A program made the translations under genes and the position numbers. The notes under the pieces are model-generated. The model saw only the letters and a program-made list of their open reading frames with translations, was not told where the DNA came from and did no database searches. Of a stretch of 64,000 nt of DNA, positions 43,945-56,334 are shown piece by piece. The DNA is from Zychaea mexicana (Eukaryota > Mucoromycota > Mucoromycetes > Mucorales > Lichtheimiaceae): assembly GCF_025766255.1 (NCBI RefSeq), contig NW_026516762.1, positions 107,766 through 171,765 on the forward strand. Reading direction: 5' to 3'. Position 1 is the first letter of the stretch; each line of letters starts with the position of its first letter.

Positions 43945-44892
43945 CAGTTGTACCCCGGTTTTTGCAACCCCTGGTTTTGCAATTCCTCGTATATCTGCAA
44001 CTTTTGTTGAAGAATCCCAAAAAAACTTAGTAGTTTCGCAAATTTGCAACTTGCAAATGAGTTTATACGATTTGCATGTTATCGGGGTAAAAACAGCTTC
44101 AATTTTTGCAATATCAACTGAAAGAAGCATCTGTTGCGGATTATGAGGAATAAAATGATGCGGTTAGATGTATTTATTGTCGAAATACATAAAAATTATT
44201 ATTTGGTAGTTGAGCCAGTAGAATCGGGACACATATATAGCACTGATTGGATTGAATCCACAAAAGAAATGGTGAAGATACTGTATAAGAAAAAGGGAAC
44301 ACACTACATATAGATATAGAAATAAAATGTTTGCTCAAAGGAGCTTTTAACTACATATCGAAGAAGTCATCAAGGGATGATTGTCGGGAGATTGATTGCT
44401 GCCTGAGACTCTCTGGAATCCTACGCAAAGACTTCTTTAAGTCGTAGTTATGATATCGATATTATCCAAAAAGCTCAAAACTCCTCCAATTGCAACCTGT
44501 TTTTCCTTCGACGTTGGCCCTGGAATAGGCGAATCAGCGCTTTGGTCCACCGCCCGCTCAAGTGCTCGTCGTACGTTCGATCCTCTTGCTTGGATGTGAA
44601 CTTGTGGAACGATTTTGTCATGCTTAAAATAGCTAATAATTATCAAACCACTAGACAGCTTCAATGAAAGAACGGTCTTATATATGCAAGTAGTAACATC
44701 TAGAGCTGTATGAATATTCCCAAAGAACGTATCGTACATCATATCTGACAGATAAACAATGGGCTAGTGTTAATAGGATGACTTATCCAGTGTATACTTA
44801 AAGCAGAATTGTTTACCCCGTTACTTGCAAATCCTCACTTTTTGCAAAAAAAAATCGGAAAACCCTCGGTTGCAAAAACCGGGGTACAACTG
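43945..44892. mobile_element. Non-autonomous pogo/Tigger-like DNA transposon, 948 bp
   Basis: The left end CAGTTGTACCCCGG at 43945 is repeated as a perfect inverted copy at the right end (44879-44892). The inverted match extends to about 26 bp (TTTTTGCAACC follows). TA dinucleotides at 43943-43944 and 44893-44894 are the expected target-site duplication of Tc1/mariner-pogo elements, and CAGTTG...CCCCG is reminiscent of pogo-type ends. TTTGCAA motifs recur within both subterminal regions. The only open frame inside (minus, 44437-44742) has no recognised transposase domain, so movement would need a transposase from elsewhere. Confidence 0.85.
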
Positions 44893-44894
44893 TA

Positions 44895-45682
44895 AGCACT
44901 TTTCAAACTTAATGCCTGTCTGTGCTTCATTGTCATTCATTTACTGAACGAGTATCTTCGATATGTCATTGTCTGCACCCAAAAAGTATATGACATATTT
45001 GTCAAAGCTCAGCTTTATTGGATATTAAGGTCTAATTTCATTGGCTCGCCCAGCCTCATACGTACTATTGTAGTCATGCCCCCACACCTTACTAGTATGA
45101 TAATATGCCCGCTCATGCATTTTGAGCACATATAAGACCAAACCATTTCTTACGAATAAAAACACAGAACTCTTTCTCCCGTTATTCTCGTTTGATATTC
45201 TTTTGACTCCGTTTTAGTCGAACCGACCGTTGCGAATACATACTGTATGTAACGAACCCAGAAGCCTATCCGCTCGTTCAAGAAGTCTCTGATATTGATG
45301 GATTATATGGATTTTATTAGCATCCCCATAAGACTATAATCTTTGTAACAGCTTGACCGTACTCAAATTATCTTATTATTCTGTTTGATTGTGCACACGG
45401 TATCTACTCGTTCCCTTTCCTTAAAGATGACTTCTAGTTGTATATGAATCTTATATGTATATTTCTGTTTTGGCAGTTTGTGACGCCTTTCCGATCTATT
45501 TGACTTTACAACACTATTCCTGCCCCGTTTTGCATATATTAGGTGATCATGAACTCAAATCAGCTTGATAGGTGCTGTGTTTGCTGCATTATCTTACTGT
45601 GTGTGTGACACAAGCCACTCTTAACTTTGGGGTGCCCAAGGGGCGGCATTGGTGTGCTCTGAAATATATACAAATATTTGAA
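44895..45682. other. Gap upstream of the NDUFAF2 gene
   Basis: No gene seen. It carries the presumed promoter and leader of the complex I assembly factor that starts at 45683. Confidence 0.4.
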
Positions 45683-46652
45683 ATGTCGAAACAGCTCTCC
45701 ACTCTTCAACGGTTGAAGTTAATTTACAAAACGAGTCGTTTTCCTTGGAAACGTCATGTTATGGTTGGTTGGGATTTAGCTGGCAACGAATATTGGGAAA
45801 TGCCAAACCCTAACCATCCCGGTACGTTTAACTATATTTATTTTGTCATTACGCATGTATATACATGTCCCTGCGATTTATGCATTAACAGTACTAATTA
45901 TATAGCGGGTCGATGGAAACGTTGGGTTCAAATGAAAGAAAATGACGGTGACATAGCTATTTTTAAAGAAAATGATCTTCCAGGTTAGAATAGTTATAAA
46001 GAAACGTGTTTATGCATATGTGTATACGTGATACTCGAGGTTGTAAAGAATGAGGCTAAAAAGTAAAAAACGCGTTATACACGTCATTTTAGTACAATGG
46101 CAAGCATGGCTGCGACATACACGATATGAACCACCAGCTAAGGAAGAACTTATTAGAGAGCAATACCGCTTGGCCAAATTACAGCAAAAAGTTCGACAGC
46201 TAGAGGTTGAAGCGGATGAAGAACGAGTAAGTGCAATAAGATGTCTGAGCGGAATCGAGGGGATAAAATGTTGCAACTTTACGATTCTTCATGTATGTTT
46301 CTGACACATGCTGTGGGATTAGAAACGAATTGCTGCTTCCGAAGTAGTAGAACAACCTAAAAAGGTAGAACGACAGATGCCATCAGGACAACAAAGACAA
46401 CAAAAGGCAGAAGAGCAAGAAAAAGAACCATTGCAGCAGCAACAGAAGGAGGGGCCTGATGTAGCTGGTAAGATCACGAGCTCATTTGATGCTGAAGAAA
46501 CGTTGAACAAAGAAAAATAGGAGTGTAGGTATATATAGACGCGTTGCTGACCGCCAGCAATTTTATATAATTTAGAAGGTTCACAACCGGAAGGTCAAGG
46601 TGAAACGTTCGTACCTGGCTCATGGATGCCGACTAGCTCTCGTCGTCGTTAG
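45683..46652 (+). CDS. NDUFAF2: Complex I assembly factor NDUFAF2 (mimitin/B17.2L-like)
   Basis: Exons 45683-45821, 45906-45983, 46093-46226, 46323-46467 and 46576-46652 close in frame to 190 residues. The protein is related to complex I subunit NDUFA12 and works as a late assembly factor for the NADH dehydrogenase in mitochondria. Hallmarks are the aromatic N-terminal block (RFPWKRHVMVGWDLAGNEYWE), RWKRWVQMKENDGDIA and the WQAWLRHTRYEPPAKEELI motif, corresponding to the EWEAWIRRTRKxPPTxEE block of animal NDUFAF2. A coiled, Gln/Glu-rich segment (QQRQQKAEEQEKEPLQQQQ) and a conserved-looking terminus (GETFVPGSWMP) follow. Its presence implies the fungus retains complex I. Confidence 0.88.
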
Positions 46653-48721
46653 CAAAATCATATTTACATGTACAAATACAACATAACCACGAAAAGTCAC
46701 ATTCATAACAATAAGTATTACATTGATAAAGCACTTTTCACTCATGCCAAGGTGGGATAGTCATCCATCCATCATTATCTAGAAAAAGAGCTGCTCAGGA
46801 AGGGATAGAAAGAGGGCTGTTGATGACGTGAATTATATATATATATAAGGGAAAGGGTTGGTAGGAAAATTATGCGATGTTACAATAAGGAAACAAAAGG
46901 TGGATTGGGATGGTACTATATAGTAATTAGTTGCAGTGACACTGTATAGCATAGATGTATGCGAACTTTTTAATTAAATATTCACGCTTATTGTTAGATG
47001 CCAATTTAGTAGCATCTGCATGTAAAAATCGGCATTTTAAAGTTAATGCTTTTAAGATTTTAGACAACCACAACAAAAGATACTCATCAGAATCCATTTG
47101 GGTGAAGACTCTCTTCAAAAAAAGGTCTGGCTCAAAAAGGAAACGCCATCTTTATTTCGCTAATGTTATAGCCTAGCGATCAGTGACATTATTAAACTTT
47201 TAGCCGCGATAATAATAATGAAACGAAACGGATCAAGTTGTTGAACATTTAGTGCCAACGGGTTCATATTTCTCAGCGGCGAAGCGGGGCGGGGTCTTCT
47301 TCGCTCGTTTGCTGACGCGAAAAGCGCACCAACAGAAAGGCCACTAACTAATAAGCAATAAAAAACTTTTTTGAAGTAGAGCGAAAACAGGTAACACAAC
47401 CCGATCAAGCAATTCGGATTTAGGTTATGTAAATCCCTTTTTCGGGATGGGGGTGGGGGTGGGTGTACGATGTGCTTGTATAGGAAGGAGAGGAAGAAGA
47501 GTGACTCATGCAAAAACCTTAAAACATTCCATGCGGTTCTGCTCACATTGCCATGTAATTTGAGCTTTTATTATTGTAGTGTAAATATATGGTGGCAGAC
47601 ACGGGGAAATTCCCTGGCTCCTTCGGTGTAAAATTTTTATTCTGCTGCATTGTGAGGTTACACAACGAGCAGCATCCGCTTTCAACAATAAGGCATCTGT
47701 TCATATGCTCTTTGTCTCGATCGCTCTTACAAGTAATCGTACAATAGCAGTGAAATAATATGATGCTATTTCGATCTATCGAGCGTATTACACCAATTAC
47801 GTTGGCGGTTTCCAAACATGGATGTGGTTTGTGCTACATTCCATTTTTCTTTTGCTTTCTTTTATCGTCGCCTGTACATTCATCTTTGGACAGCAACACC
47901 TACTAAGTGCATGTCAGAAGGGTTTATTGTTGGTAGTGTTTGTCCAATAGCCCAAGCTGGACTCTCTCTGCAGCCACGGTAATATGCATTTCTATACGCA
48001 CATACATCATTTAGCCTGTTTCTGATTCTTGTGTGATACATGGCATCAGTGGGGAGAAAGAAGGGGGGACGATGGCAGTGAATATTGTGGAGCAACGCTC
48101 CCAATCTCTTCTTTTCTTCTGCTTTGGAGCCTTCTCCTGATCCCCAAGCTCTGTTGGCATTCAACTTTCTTTCACCCTCTTTTCCAAGAAGAAGTACATC
48201 GATACTTTGTATTGTGGGAAGAAACACAGTTTCATAGGGAAACGTGTCGAGTTGTGCGGAAACGATTCGTGTCTGAGTTTCTTTTATATGACGACGAGGA
48301 TGGGTGAGAAAGAAAACCCTAAAACAGAAAAAGCCGAAAGAGACCAAGCAAGCATGCAAGCGTGGGCACAAACTCAGTGGGTTGCCTAATTATAAATGTG
48401 CGGCAGCATCTGTCGTGGACAGAGTGAGAGTGAAAGAGTGGCATTATTTATATTGGAGCTGTGCTAGGTGGCTGCTCAATCTGCAAGTCCAACGTGATGT
48501 CGCTGGTGTACGGAAGCCAATGATGATGATTACTAGGTAGGCTTAGTAGGTGAGTGTGGAGGTGGCAATTTGATGGGGGGGGGTGGTTGTGGGTGGGCAT
48601 ATAATAAGCTGAGCAAACAAAAAAAAGTAAGTGGATGAGTTTCAAATGAATAAAAAAGAGGTACGAGCACCCACCCACACCCCCTTTCTTTTTTCCTGTT
48701 TCTTCCGCATCCCCGTATGCG
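46653..48721. other. Gene-poor stretch between NDUFAF2 and the methyltransferase
   Basis: About 2 kb. Minus-strand frames of 126 and 163 codons (47166-47546, 47880-48371) have no recognisable domain or sensible composition, and I do not support them as genes. An alternating AT run lies at 46835-46848. No RNA gene was recognised. Confidence 0.4.
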
Positions 48722-50600
48722 ATGACATTTTCACAGAAGAACAGACCGCCTTCTCGATTGTTTTCATGGATATCCCACTTTGCGCGTCGTAGCAGCAACA
48801 GCGATGACGGCAGCAGCATCGTCTCCTCTCCACAAGTCATCACACCCACCACAACTGCCCCTCCATCGCCACCGCCACCCCAACCAGCACCACCGCATTA
48901 CAACCACAACCAGCATCTCCAACAACATCCTCTCGATAACACCCTCATCATCAATAACAGCAACAATACCAGCCAATTTGAAGAGGACGACGATGATGCT
49001 AGTCAACGACAACACCCGGATTGCAACATAGCAACAACACCGACCTTGACTACCGCCCAACCCATCAACGTACCTCGACCCTCAATCACCTTGTCCGTGG
49101 CTGGCACCATTGACGATACGCTTTATTCAAGCTCGGGCGGTTCGTCCGACTCTTCGTATTCCCAATTTCGACGCGGGCGTCGACGACCATCATCCACAGT
49201 TAGCTTCCGTATCGACGATCCATTGGCACGGCTCGGCACGAGTTTCCCCGAAAGCAATAAACACACTCCTTCTTCGATCCGCACCTCCCCTTCAAGACCA
49301 GCTTCAGTGTTTTCATTACCGACGCCTAATACTCGGATGAGCCGAGATGAGCCAAGACCTCGGTTATCATGCGACGTCGTTGAGTTCCAGCATCATCATC
49401 ATCATCATAATAGCACTAGTGGTAGTAGCAGCAACAGAAAACATCATCATCATCACAGCAACAGAGAGAGACCCATGCCGCCGGCGCCACCACCATCACC
49501 GCCACCTAGCGCCCTGCCCAAAGATAACGACTGGCCACGCGCCGATCGCATGATTGTAAGGCAGGAGCTGATCAAATTGGCTCTGGACGGATTATTTTGC
49601 AGCCCGCTGGATCTGGCTGATTCTTCCAAAGAACGAAACATTTTGCATATTGGGTAAATTACAATGACTATTCCTTTTCGCTCGCTATACACATGCGTTA
49701 CCAATGGCGAGTCCACTAACTGGCTCATAACTACTAGATGCGGGAACGGATCATGGAGTATGGATATGGCAACCAAGTACAAGCACTGTTGGGTTTTGGG
49801 GATCGATGACCGCGACGTATTGGATTCCAGCAGAGCCACACCCCGCAATTTCCGTTTTCTGAAATCGTCACACGGTATCCTCCATCATCTTCAAACGCTA
49901 CCCGATAATCATTTCGATTTCATTTACGGCCGTTTCCTGATCTTTTCATACAACCCAGACCATTATCGCGAGATTGTGCAAGAGTGCTGGCGTCTGTGTC
50001 GATCGGGCGGCTATGTCGAGATGATGGAATTGGACATGCGGATCTATGGGAGCCCGGTGGTGGGTCCAATGACGCACATGTTGAACTCTCAAGGTAAAGA
50101 CTCTGCACATAAATTTTAGCGGGAATTAGAGGAACAAAGATGCATTACATGCATGCCGTGTGTGTATGTTTGTGCATCTTTGGTCTTTTGCTGGATGTCC
50201 TTTTTGATGCTTACAGAGAGTTTTACTGCATTCTTGCTGACGAAATATTTATTTAGTCATCCATCTTATGGAAATCCGGTCGCTTGATCCGCATTTCGCA
50301 CGTTATTTGCAGGACCTATTCTTCTTCCATGAACTGGTTGAACAGATGCATCAGCGCCACGGCGATGCCTATCATGCCAAATATACGTCATTGCCACTAG
50401 GTCTGTGGGGAGGCAGGATTGGCACCATTTTCTTAAACGACCTACGCGACCTAATCGAAACGATTCATGCACGAGAACAGAATGACTATGACCCTTGGAC
50501 CGATCGGCGCTTGAAAGCAATGCTCGAACGAGTTGAGGAGGAATTCGAAACACATTGGGCTTTCATGAACCTTCATCATGCTTATGCGCAGAAACTGTAA
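48722..50600 (+). CDS. SAM-dependent methyltransferase, LaeA/UMTA-like
   Basis: Exons 48722-49653, 49738-50093 and 50257-50600 close in frame to 543 residues. The first ~270 residues are disordered, with Ser/Pro/His/Asn runs (HHHHHHN, PPPSPPPS). The methyltransferase domain follows: motif I is ILHIGCGNGSWSMDMA (about 306-321), with the acidic end of strand 2 in VLGIDD, then FDFIYGRFLIF, and VQECWRLCRSGGYVEMMELD as the post-IV strand. This layout, with a long disordered N-terminus and a class I fold, is common to many LaeA-like proteins of Mucoromycota. Substrate and regulatory role are unknown. The intron inside motif I (between GG and ATGC) is characteristic of the gene structure here. Confidence 0.85.
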
Positions 50601-51689
50601 TCGTCATCCATATTCCTCTCTATATTTTGTCCCAACTCACACACACATATTCCCGCTCCATCATGCCATTCCATCGTACATAACAGAACATCATCATTTC
50701 TTTATTATTATTTTCTCAGTTTCTATTATAACTTTTTTTTATTAGTCTTAGTCTCCTAGTATTACAACCAACCAACCTCTATTTTTTTGTATATTGCCCT
50801 TCTCCTCCTCAAATCTTTCTTTCATAAGAAAAAATATACCCACGATTACAATAGCGTTTTTGTACGTTAAATGCGCAGATACCGGCTCCATAGAGTGTTA
50901 TGTGATTGTGTGAGAAAATGAAAAGTGCAATAGGAGTTTAATGTGCAGAAATATTTTAAAGTTAAAGAAGGGTTATCATTACAGGTGGAGGGAGCCGCTG
51001 TTACACAAATTGTGTCATTTTTTCCTGATACAAAATCCGACAATACGTCGGGTGTCACTCCAACGGCATTCAAGGTTCAAAAAAATGCATCATAGGTACA
51101 TCGCGTTTCTATTTTACCTTTTTCTTCCGTTTACCAGGGAACCACAGTAAACCAATGATAGCTCTCCATCATCCATAAGCTTAAAAACACCCTAAAGCTG
51201 TGCATATATGCGCGATCACTTGTTATGATGTTGTTACATACTTAACTTCGTCACTATGGTTTAACCCTCAGTGATTTCATCACTATGCATCATGTGTAGT
51301 GGAATGCTCGCTAGATGCGTTAAGAAATTATACTAGTTGATACTCTAAGCCAGTTAACCTTATCAAATGGCTAAACCGTCTAGTTGAATAAACACAACAT
51401 GTATTTTATTACTCTCCTCTGTAATGAGTGTCATTGCACCAAGCCAGTCCCCTCCATATCATTTCCACACCATTCTGTACAGAAACGAAACTGGTCATGC
51501 ACGTGTGTAATGTGTAGCTGTGTGTACAAATGTAGTATGATCGAATAGGGGGTGTTGTGTACGTCTGTTTTGGGTTTAAAAAATTGTAATAGGGGACCAG
51601 AAATGACAGTTGACAGATTAACAGGTAACATAGAGAGGGAAGAGTAATATTTCAAGACATAGTTGTCAAATCCATCCATATATCCATCT
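50601..51689. other. Convergent intergenic region
   Basis: No gene seen between the 3' ends of the methyltransferase and the kinase. Multiple AATAAA-like and AT-rich tracts fit 3' processing regions. Confidence 0.4.
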
Positions 51690-53447
51690 TTATCTACGGT
51701 TATTACTGCGAACACGTCGTCGATCATATTCATGCGATGCTTCATATTTCGGAAGTTCCGAGGGTTTCGCCGGTGATGGACTAGTATAGAAATAATCGTG
51801 ATCCAGTGCATCCATAGCCGTTAACCGTTTGGTATGATCCAACACCAATAATTTATCCAACAAGTCTGCAGCCAGCGGATCATATTTGGAAAACTCTTCT
51901 TTTACACGACGAGGAGAAGTCTCAAAATTGTATTTGTTTGCTTCTGGTAAGCTATGATATCCAGGCCAGTTTGTGTGGTTTGGTGAGCCGCATAGATGAA
52001 ATATACGTCGTAACTGATCAGTATCATCTGTGCCTTGCAATATTGGTCGTCCTCGTAATAACTCGCCCACGATACATCTAAACCATAAAAGAAAAAAGGC
52101 GTCATATCTGACCGTAAATATTTCTTCTACCTTCTTTCTCTTCTCTTAGTCTGTTTGCCGCTGTATAACGTGCTCGTATATTCTTACCCTACACCCCACA
52201 TATCAATGGCCGAAGTATAGCGGCGTTCACCCAGGAACAATTCTGGAGGACGATACCAGCGCGTCACTACACAGCTTGTATATTCCTTGTCTTCATCTTC
52301 AATGCCACGCGCCAAACCGAAATCCGCAATTTGTAATATGCCTTCGTTATTGATAAGTAGATTGGCCGCTAATTATGAAACATAATAAACATAGCTACAA
52401 TTAGTGGCCTTTCTTCCTCTCTAATTGCACATCTGCAAGATCACTACTGTCACTTGTCGTATCATTTCTCCTCCAATATCATACCTTTGATATCACGATG
52501 TAAAATTTTGTTCTATCCAATATGAAGTTACAGCATAATGAGCTTTTTTTAAACTTCTCTTTTCATCATATACTATGATTATTGAAAGATACCCAAACAC
52601 ACACATATACAGAACAAAACTTACATGATGGAGATAGGCAGTGCCTTCAAGTAATTGTTTGACATAAGTCTTTATTTGCGGGGTAGTCAAGCGCACGGAT
52701 GGATTTTCCAATAGGCCAGCCAGATCGTGATCCATGTAAGGGAACACCATATATATACTGCCCTGTTCCTTTTTAACTGGATCTCCACGCTCCACAGCTA
52801 AATCAGTCAATGGTACGATATTCTTGTGATGTAGTTGTTTTAAGATCTTGATTTCGCGTATTGCAGTAATAGGTATCTGCAGATAGTAGTTGAAAAAAAG
52901 ACATGTACAAAGTGTTACTATTAGTACCAGTGCATAGTCTCCAGTGTACCCCCTCCCGAGCTTTTATCCACCACAATAGAAAGAAGAATAGATTCAAAGA
53001 ATTACTTACGCCTTCTCGTTCATTATGCATAAGAATACGCTTCAACGCAACTATAGCACCGGAACTTTTGTGGATACCCTTATGCACCTCACTAGTAAAG
53101 GAAGTGTTATATATGTCGGTAATTGTTCGTTTGACAAATCATTGATATATTAATTACAAAATTGAGCAAAACACAAAAAGGACATACCCGAAAGTACCTT
53201 CACCTAATTTATGTTGTAATTGATATTCAGTGATCTTGGAAGATCCGCCAAATCGTCGTCCATTTTGTGATTTATAATGAGGAGTAAATCGTCCATAAGC
53301 CGGTGAAGCTGATAGTGAAGCTGGTGACGCGGTATCTGTTGGAGTTGCTGCAGCTGCTGTTGGTTGTGATGATCCATTTTGTGAAACTTTTACTTTGGGG
53401 TATCGTTCATCGCTATGAGCACTGTCATCGGTGTGTGAACGTTTCAT
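51690..53447 (-). CDS. Cyclin-dependent kinase CDK9/Bur1-like (PITAIRE type)
   Basis: Exons 53447-53188, 53091-53010, 52876-52625, 52512-52485, 52368-52188 and 52077-51690 close in frame to 396 residues. After a ~75-residue Ser/Pro/Ala-rich leader the kinase domain shows the glycine loop [13 protein letters not shown], the catalytic Lys in IVALKRIL, the cyclin-binding helix [33 protein letters not shown] and the T-loop [17 protein letters not shown] with a phosphorylatable Thr. PITAIRE, the domain order and the [15 protein letters not shown] insert place it with CDK9 (P-TEFb) or yeast Bur1, which phosphorylate RNA polymerase II and Spt5. The HRD motif sits on a 28-nt micro-exon. The C-terminal tail is short compared with Bur1. 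Confidence 0.92.
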
Positions 53448-53747
53448 AACGGTTCTAAATCAAAAGGATTTGTGCTCGTTTGTGTTGAATGCTGCTTGCT
53501 GTTGTAGAAAAGAAAGCAAGCTATGCTGAGCTTGTATTATTGTCCTTCTGGAACAAATTCGCTGTGGAGGGCCTCTTCCACTTCATATCCGCACTGATTT
53601 TAATATGTCATGTAAAATTATACTTTTAAGCGAATGTTGATGTTGTTTGTTGTGTAGACACTCAATAGATACAGATTATAGATGTTTGTTGAGATAGGGA
53701 GAGAGAGAGTGGGTGTGTGTGGTTTGTAAAAAGCTTAAATGAACAAA

Positions 53748-56334
53748 TTACAACATCTTAAACACCCAAACATACTTGCTAGCCTGGATAACCTGTTCTG
53801 AAATCTGCAATACGACCCGGTTTTGCAGGTCTAATTGCCATGGCACATGAATACTCTTTCCAGTCGTTACGCTGGACTCGATTTTAGGCACCGGCACCGG
53901 GATGGTGAACTCACCCTGTGGAGGCTCGTCAAGGATAAACATATAAAACGTCCCATCCTCGGCCACTGTAAACCTTAACCTGACCTTGTTTTGCTCTACA
54001 CCATTTGGCGCAACCCAATAGCGTGTTGTATTAAACAGACACTCTGGTCCGACATGATCGATCCATTCGCCCATCTCCGCGAGCTTGCTGGCCATGGATT
54101 CAACCACTTGACCGTACATGTCTGGTCCAATATTTAATAGCAGATTGCCACCCTTGGCAACGACATCTATCAACTCTCGCAAGAGCGACCCTGTATCCGC
54201 ATATTGATCTTGTCGGGTGGCTTGATTATATCCAAACGAATAAGGATCAATCCCCCGTGTCGCTTCCCAGAACCGTGATGGTGCATCTGCATTGGATTGG
54301 TACTCGACTGTGGTGAAATCCGAAATACCGTTGCCGCACCGATCATTAATCGCCACTTGACGTTTTTGTGATGCAGCACGGTTGAAATAAGGCGCTTGCC
54401 AGGCAGACGAATTATTGATGCCTCCAATATCGCACCAAAAAATATCAGGCTCATGATACTCAATCAGTTCCAAGGCTTGTGGCACTTGATGGTCATTGAC
54501 AAAGTCTCGAATTGTTGGATTGTAGCCGGTGTATGGGATCATCTTGCCTGTATACGGGTTCTTGGGTGGTCCGTGCCAACCAAGCGAAACGTCTCGGTAC
54601 TCTGGATGAAACCATTCTGGCAATGAAACTGTGCAACAGCATAGCTTAAATACAAGCTGTTCTTTCGTCTCTTCTTTCTTATCTATTACTTACAATAGAG
54701 TCCTCGTTTGACATGTGCATATTCCGGTTGTTTGGCTGCTGTCATTATGGCATCGACAAAATCTCGTTTGGGTCCAAGATGGACTGATGACCGCTCCGAT
54801 ACACTCGTATTCCACAGGGCGAGTCCGTCGTGATGCTTTGTGGTGAACACAAAATAACGTGCACGTGACCGGGAGATCAAGTCAAGCCATTTTGTTGGAT
54901 CGGGCGTATTTGGTAACTTGGGGATAAAATCATCGTAGTTGAAATCCTCACCATACGTCTCACGATGGTACGAATAAGTCGGCTCATGGTTCATTTGCCA
55001 CCAATACCACTCGCTGTATTCCTTTCCGACAGGTGCCCATGCAGGTACAGAATAAAGGCCCCAATGTATGAAAATTCCAAACTTGGCGTCCTCCAGCCAC
55101 TGCGGGGCTTGATGTTGCTGTAAGGAGGACCTTAAGAATGTTATGCACATATGCATGGCCGTGATTAGCATCAACAACACTATCGTAGCTATACATAGTT
55201 GTCGGCGTCAAATTAAAAAACCTACTGTGTCGGTTCATAATGAGCAAGTCCTAGCTGCAAAACGAACGATGCATCCTCTTTGCTTCTCGTGATGTGCACG
55301 GTGATGTCGTTCTTTCCAGCAGGCGCGCCGACATTAATCACTGCAATATGACCTGGTGCCAATTTGGACATTGATACCTCTCCTCCTCCGTTTTTGATAC
55401 TGACTCGAACATTCTTGACCGTTTCCGGTGACGCGTTATGCACCCGGACACGAACAATCTGTCGGCCTTGGTCATCCCATAGTTGTGCGGGTCTTGCACT
55501 GACAGCGTGAACCCCTGGATCGAGCGCTTGCACGGCGAAGATATGGATACGGTCGTCATTGGGTAATTGTATCGCACGGATTGCTTTGGATGGGTCGATA
55601 AAGATGGGGATGGCAAAAAGGGCACCGATGTTACCATTACTGACTCGCCAGGGTACGCCCAGAGTCCTGTCGAGTACCTGGTCCAGATGGTCCACTTGCC
55701 AGTCAGGCACATCCATGCGTGACACACTCGTCGTGCTGTCCTGGTAATGTACAACAAGCTCGGCGTCAAGCCCTGGTCCATGGGACGAAGACGCGAGTAA
55801 GTAGAGTGCACCGCCAGCCTGGATTTTGGAGAATAACAGTGGGATTGTTTGACCTTGGGCAATAACATTGTCCTTGGCTTGGCCAATATGGGTTTGAAAC
55901 GCCAGCGTGCTGCCTGGGATGCTCACTGTGGTATAGTCTGCATTATACGTTCCATTAAGCGCAAACGAGGTGCCCATTTGATCAAAGTCACCGCCTGTGC
56001 CGCATCCCCGGTTGTTAAGCCATGGATAGAGTTGTGTTTCGGTTGTAGATGGAGGTGCAGCCCATACACAGACGAGCAGGGCCATCAGTACTAGTGTTAC
56101 GCATCCTGCAGCCATCAGTCGTCGTTTTATGCTTTGCTGCTCTGCTTGCTTTTGCTCTTGCTGCTGTAATTGACGGTTATAGTAATCGTCGAAAAAAGGC
56201 GATGTGATAGAAGTAGAAGAAAGAAGAGGGGCGGACTCATCGTGGTGGTGACGATCATACGCATAATAGGAATCTTGCTCGTTGTCGTGCTGGTCGTCCC
56301 TCCGGACGACAGGAATAGGAGCGGAGACGGACAT
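53748..56334 (-). CDS. Membrane-anchored alpha-L-fucosidase (GH29) with N-terminal accessory domain
   Basis: Exons 56334-55226, 55130-54694 and 54628-53748 close in frame to 808 residues. The N-terminus is cytosolic and acidic with a DESAPLL sorting-like motif, then a signal anchor at about residues 73-93. A ~270-residue beta-rich domain (94-365), with VTVHI-like Ig features, follows. The GH29 catalytic domain then runs QAPQWLEDAKFGIFIHWGLYSV, YFVFTTKHHDGLALW and EYHEPDIFWCDIGG, whose Asp (about 582) is the expected nucleophile. GNLLLNIGP and a C-terminal beta-sandwich complete it. GH29 enzymes remove alpha-linked fucose. Mucoromycota have fucose in their cell walls, so wall or glycan turnover is likely. 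A type II membrane anchor is unusual for this family, which is normally secreted or lysosomal. Confidence 0.9.

Noticed and set aside
47880..48371. 163-codon minus-strand frame in the NDUFAF2-methyltransferase gap
   Set aside because: No recognisable motif, no supporting splice structure and unremarkable context; a chance frame is the simplest reading.
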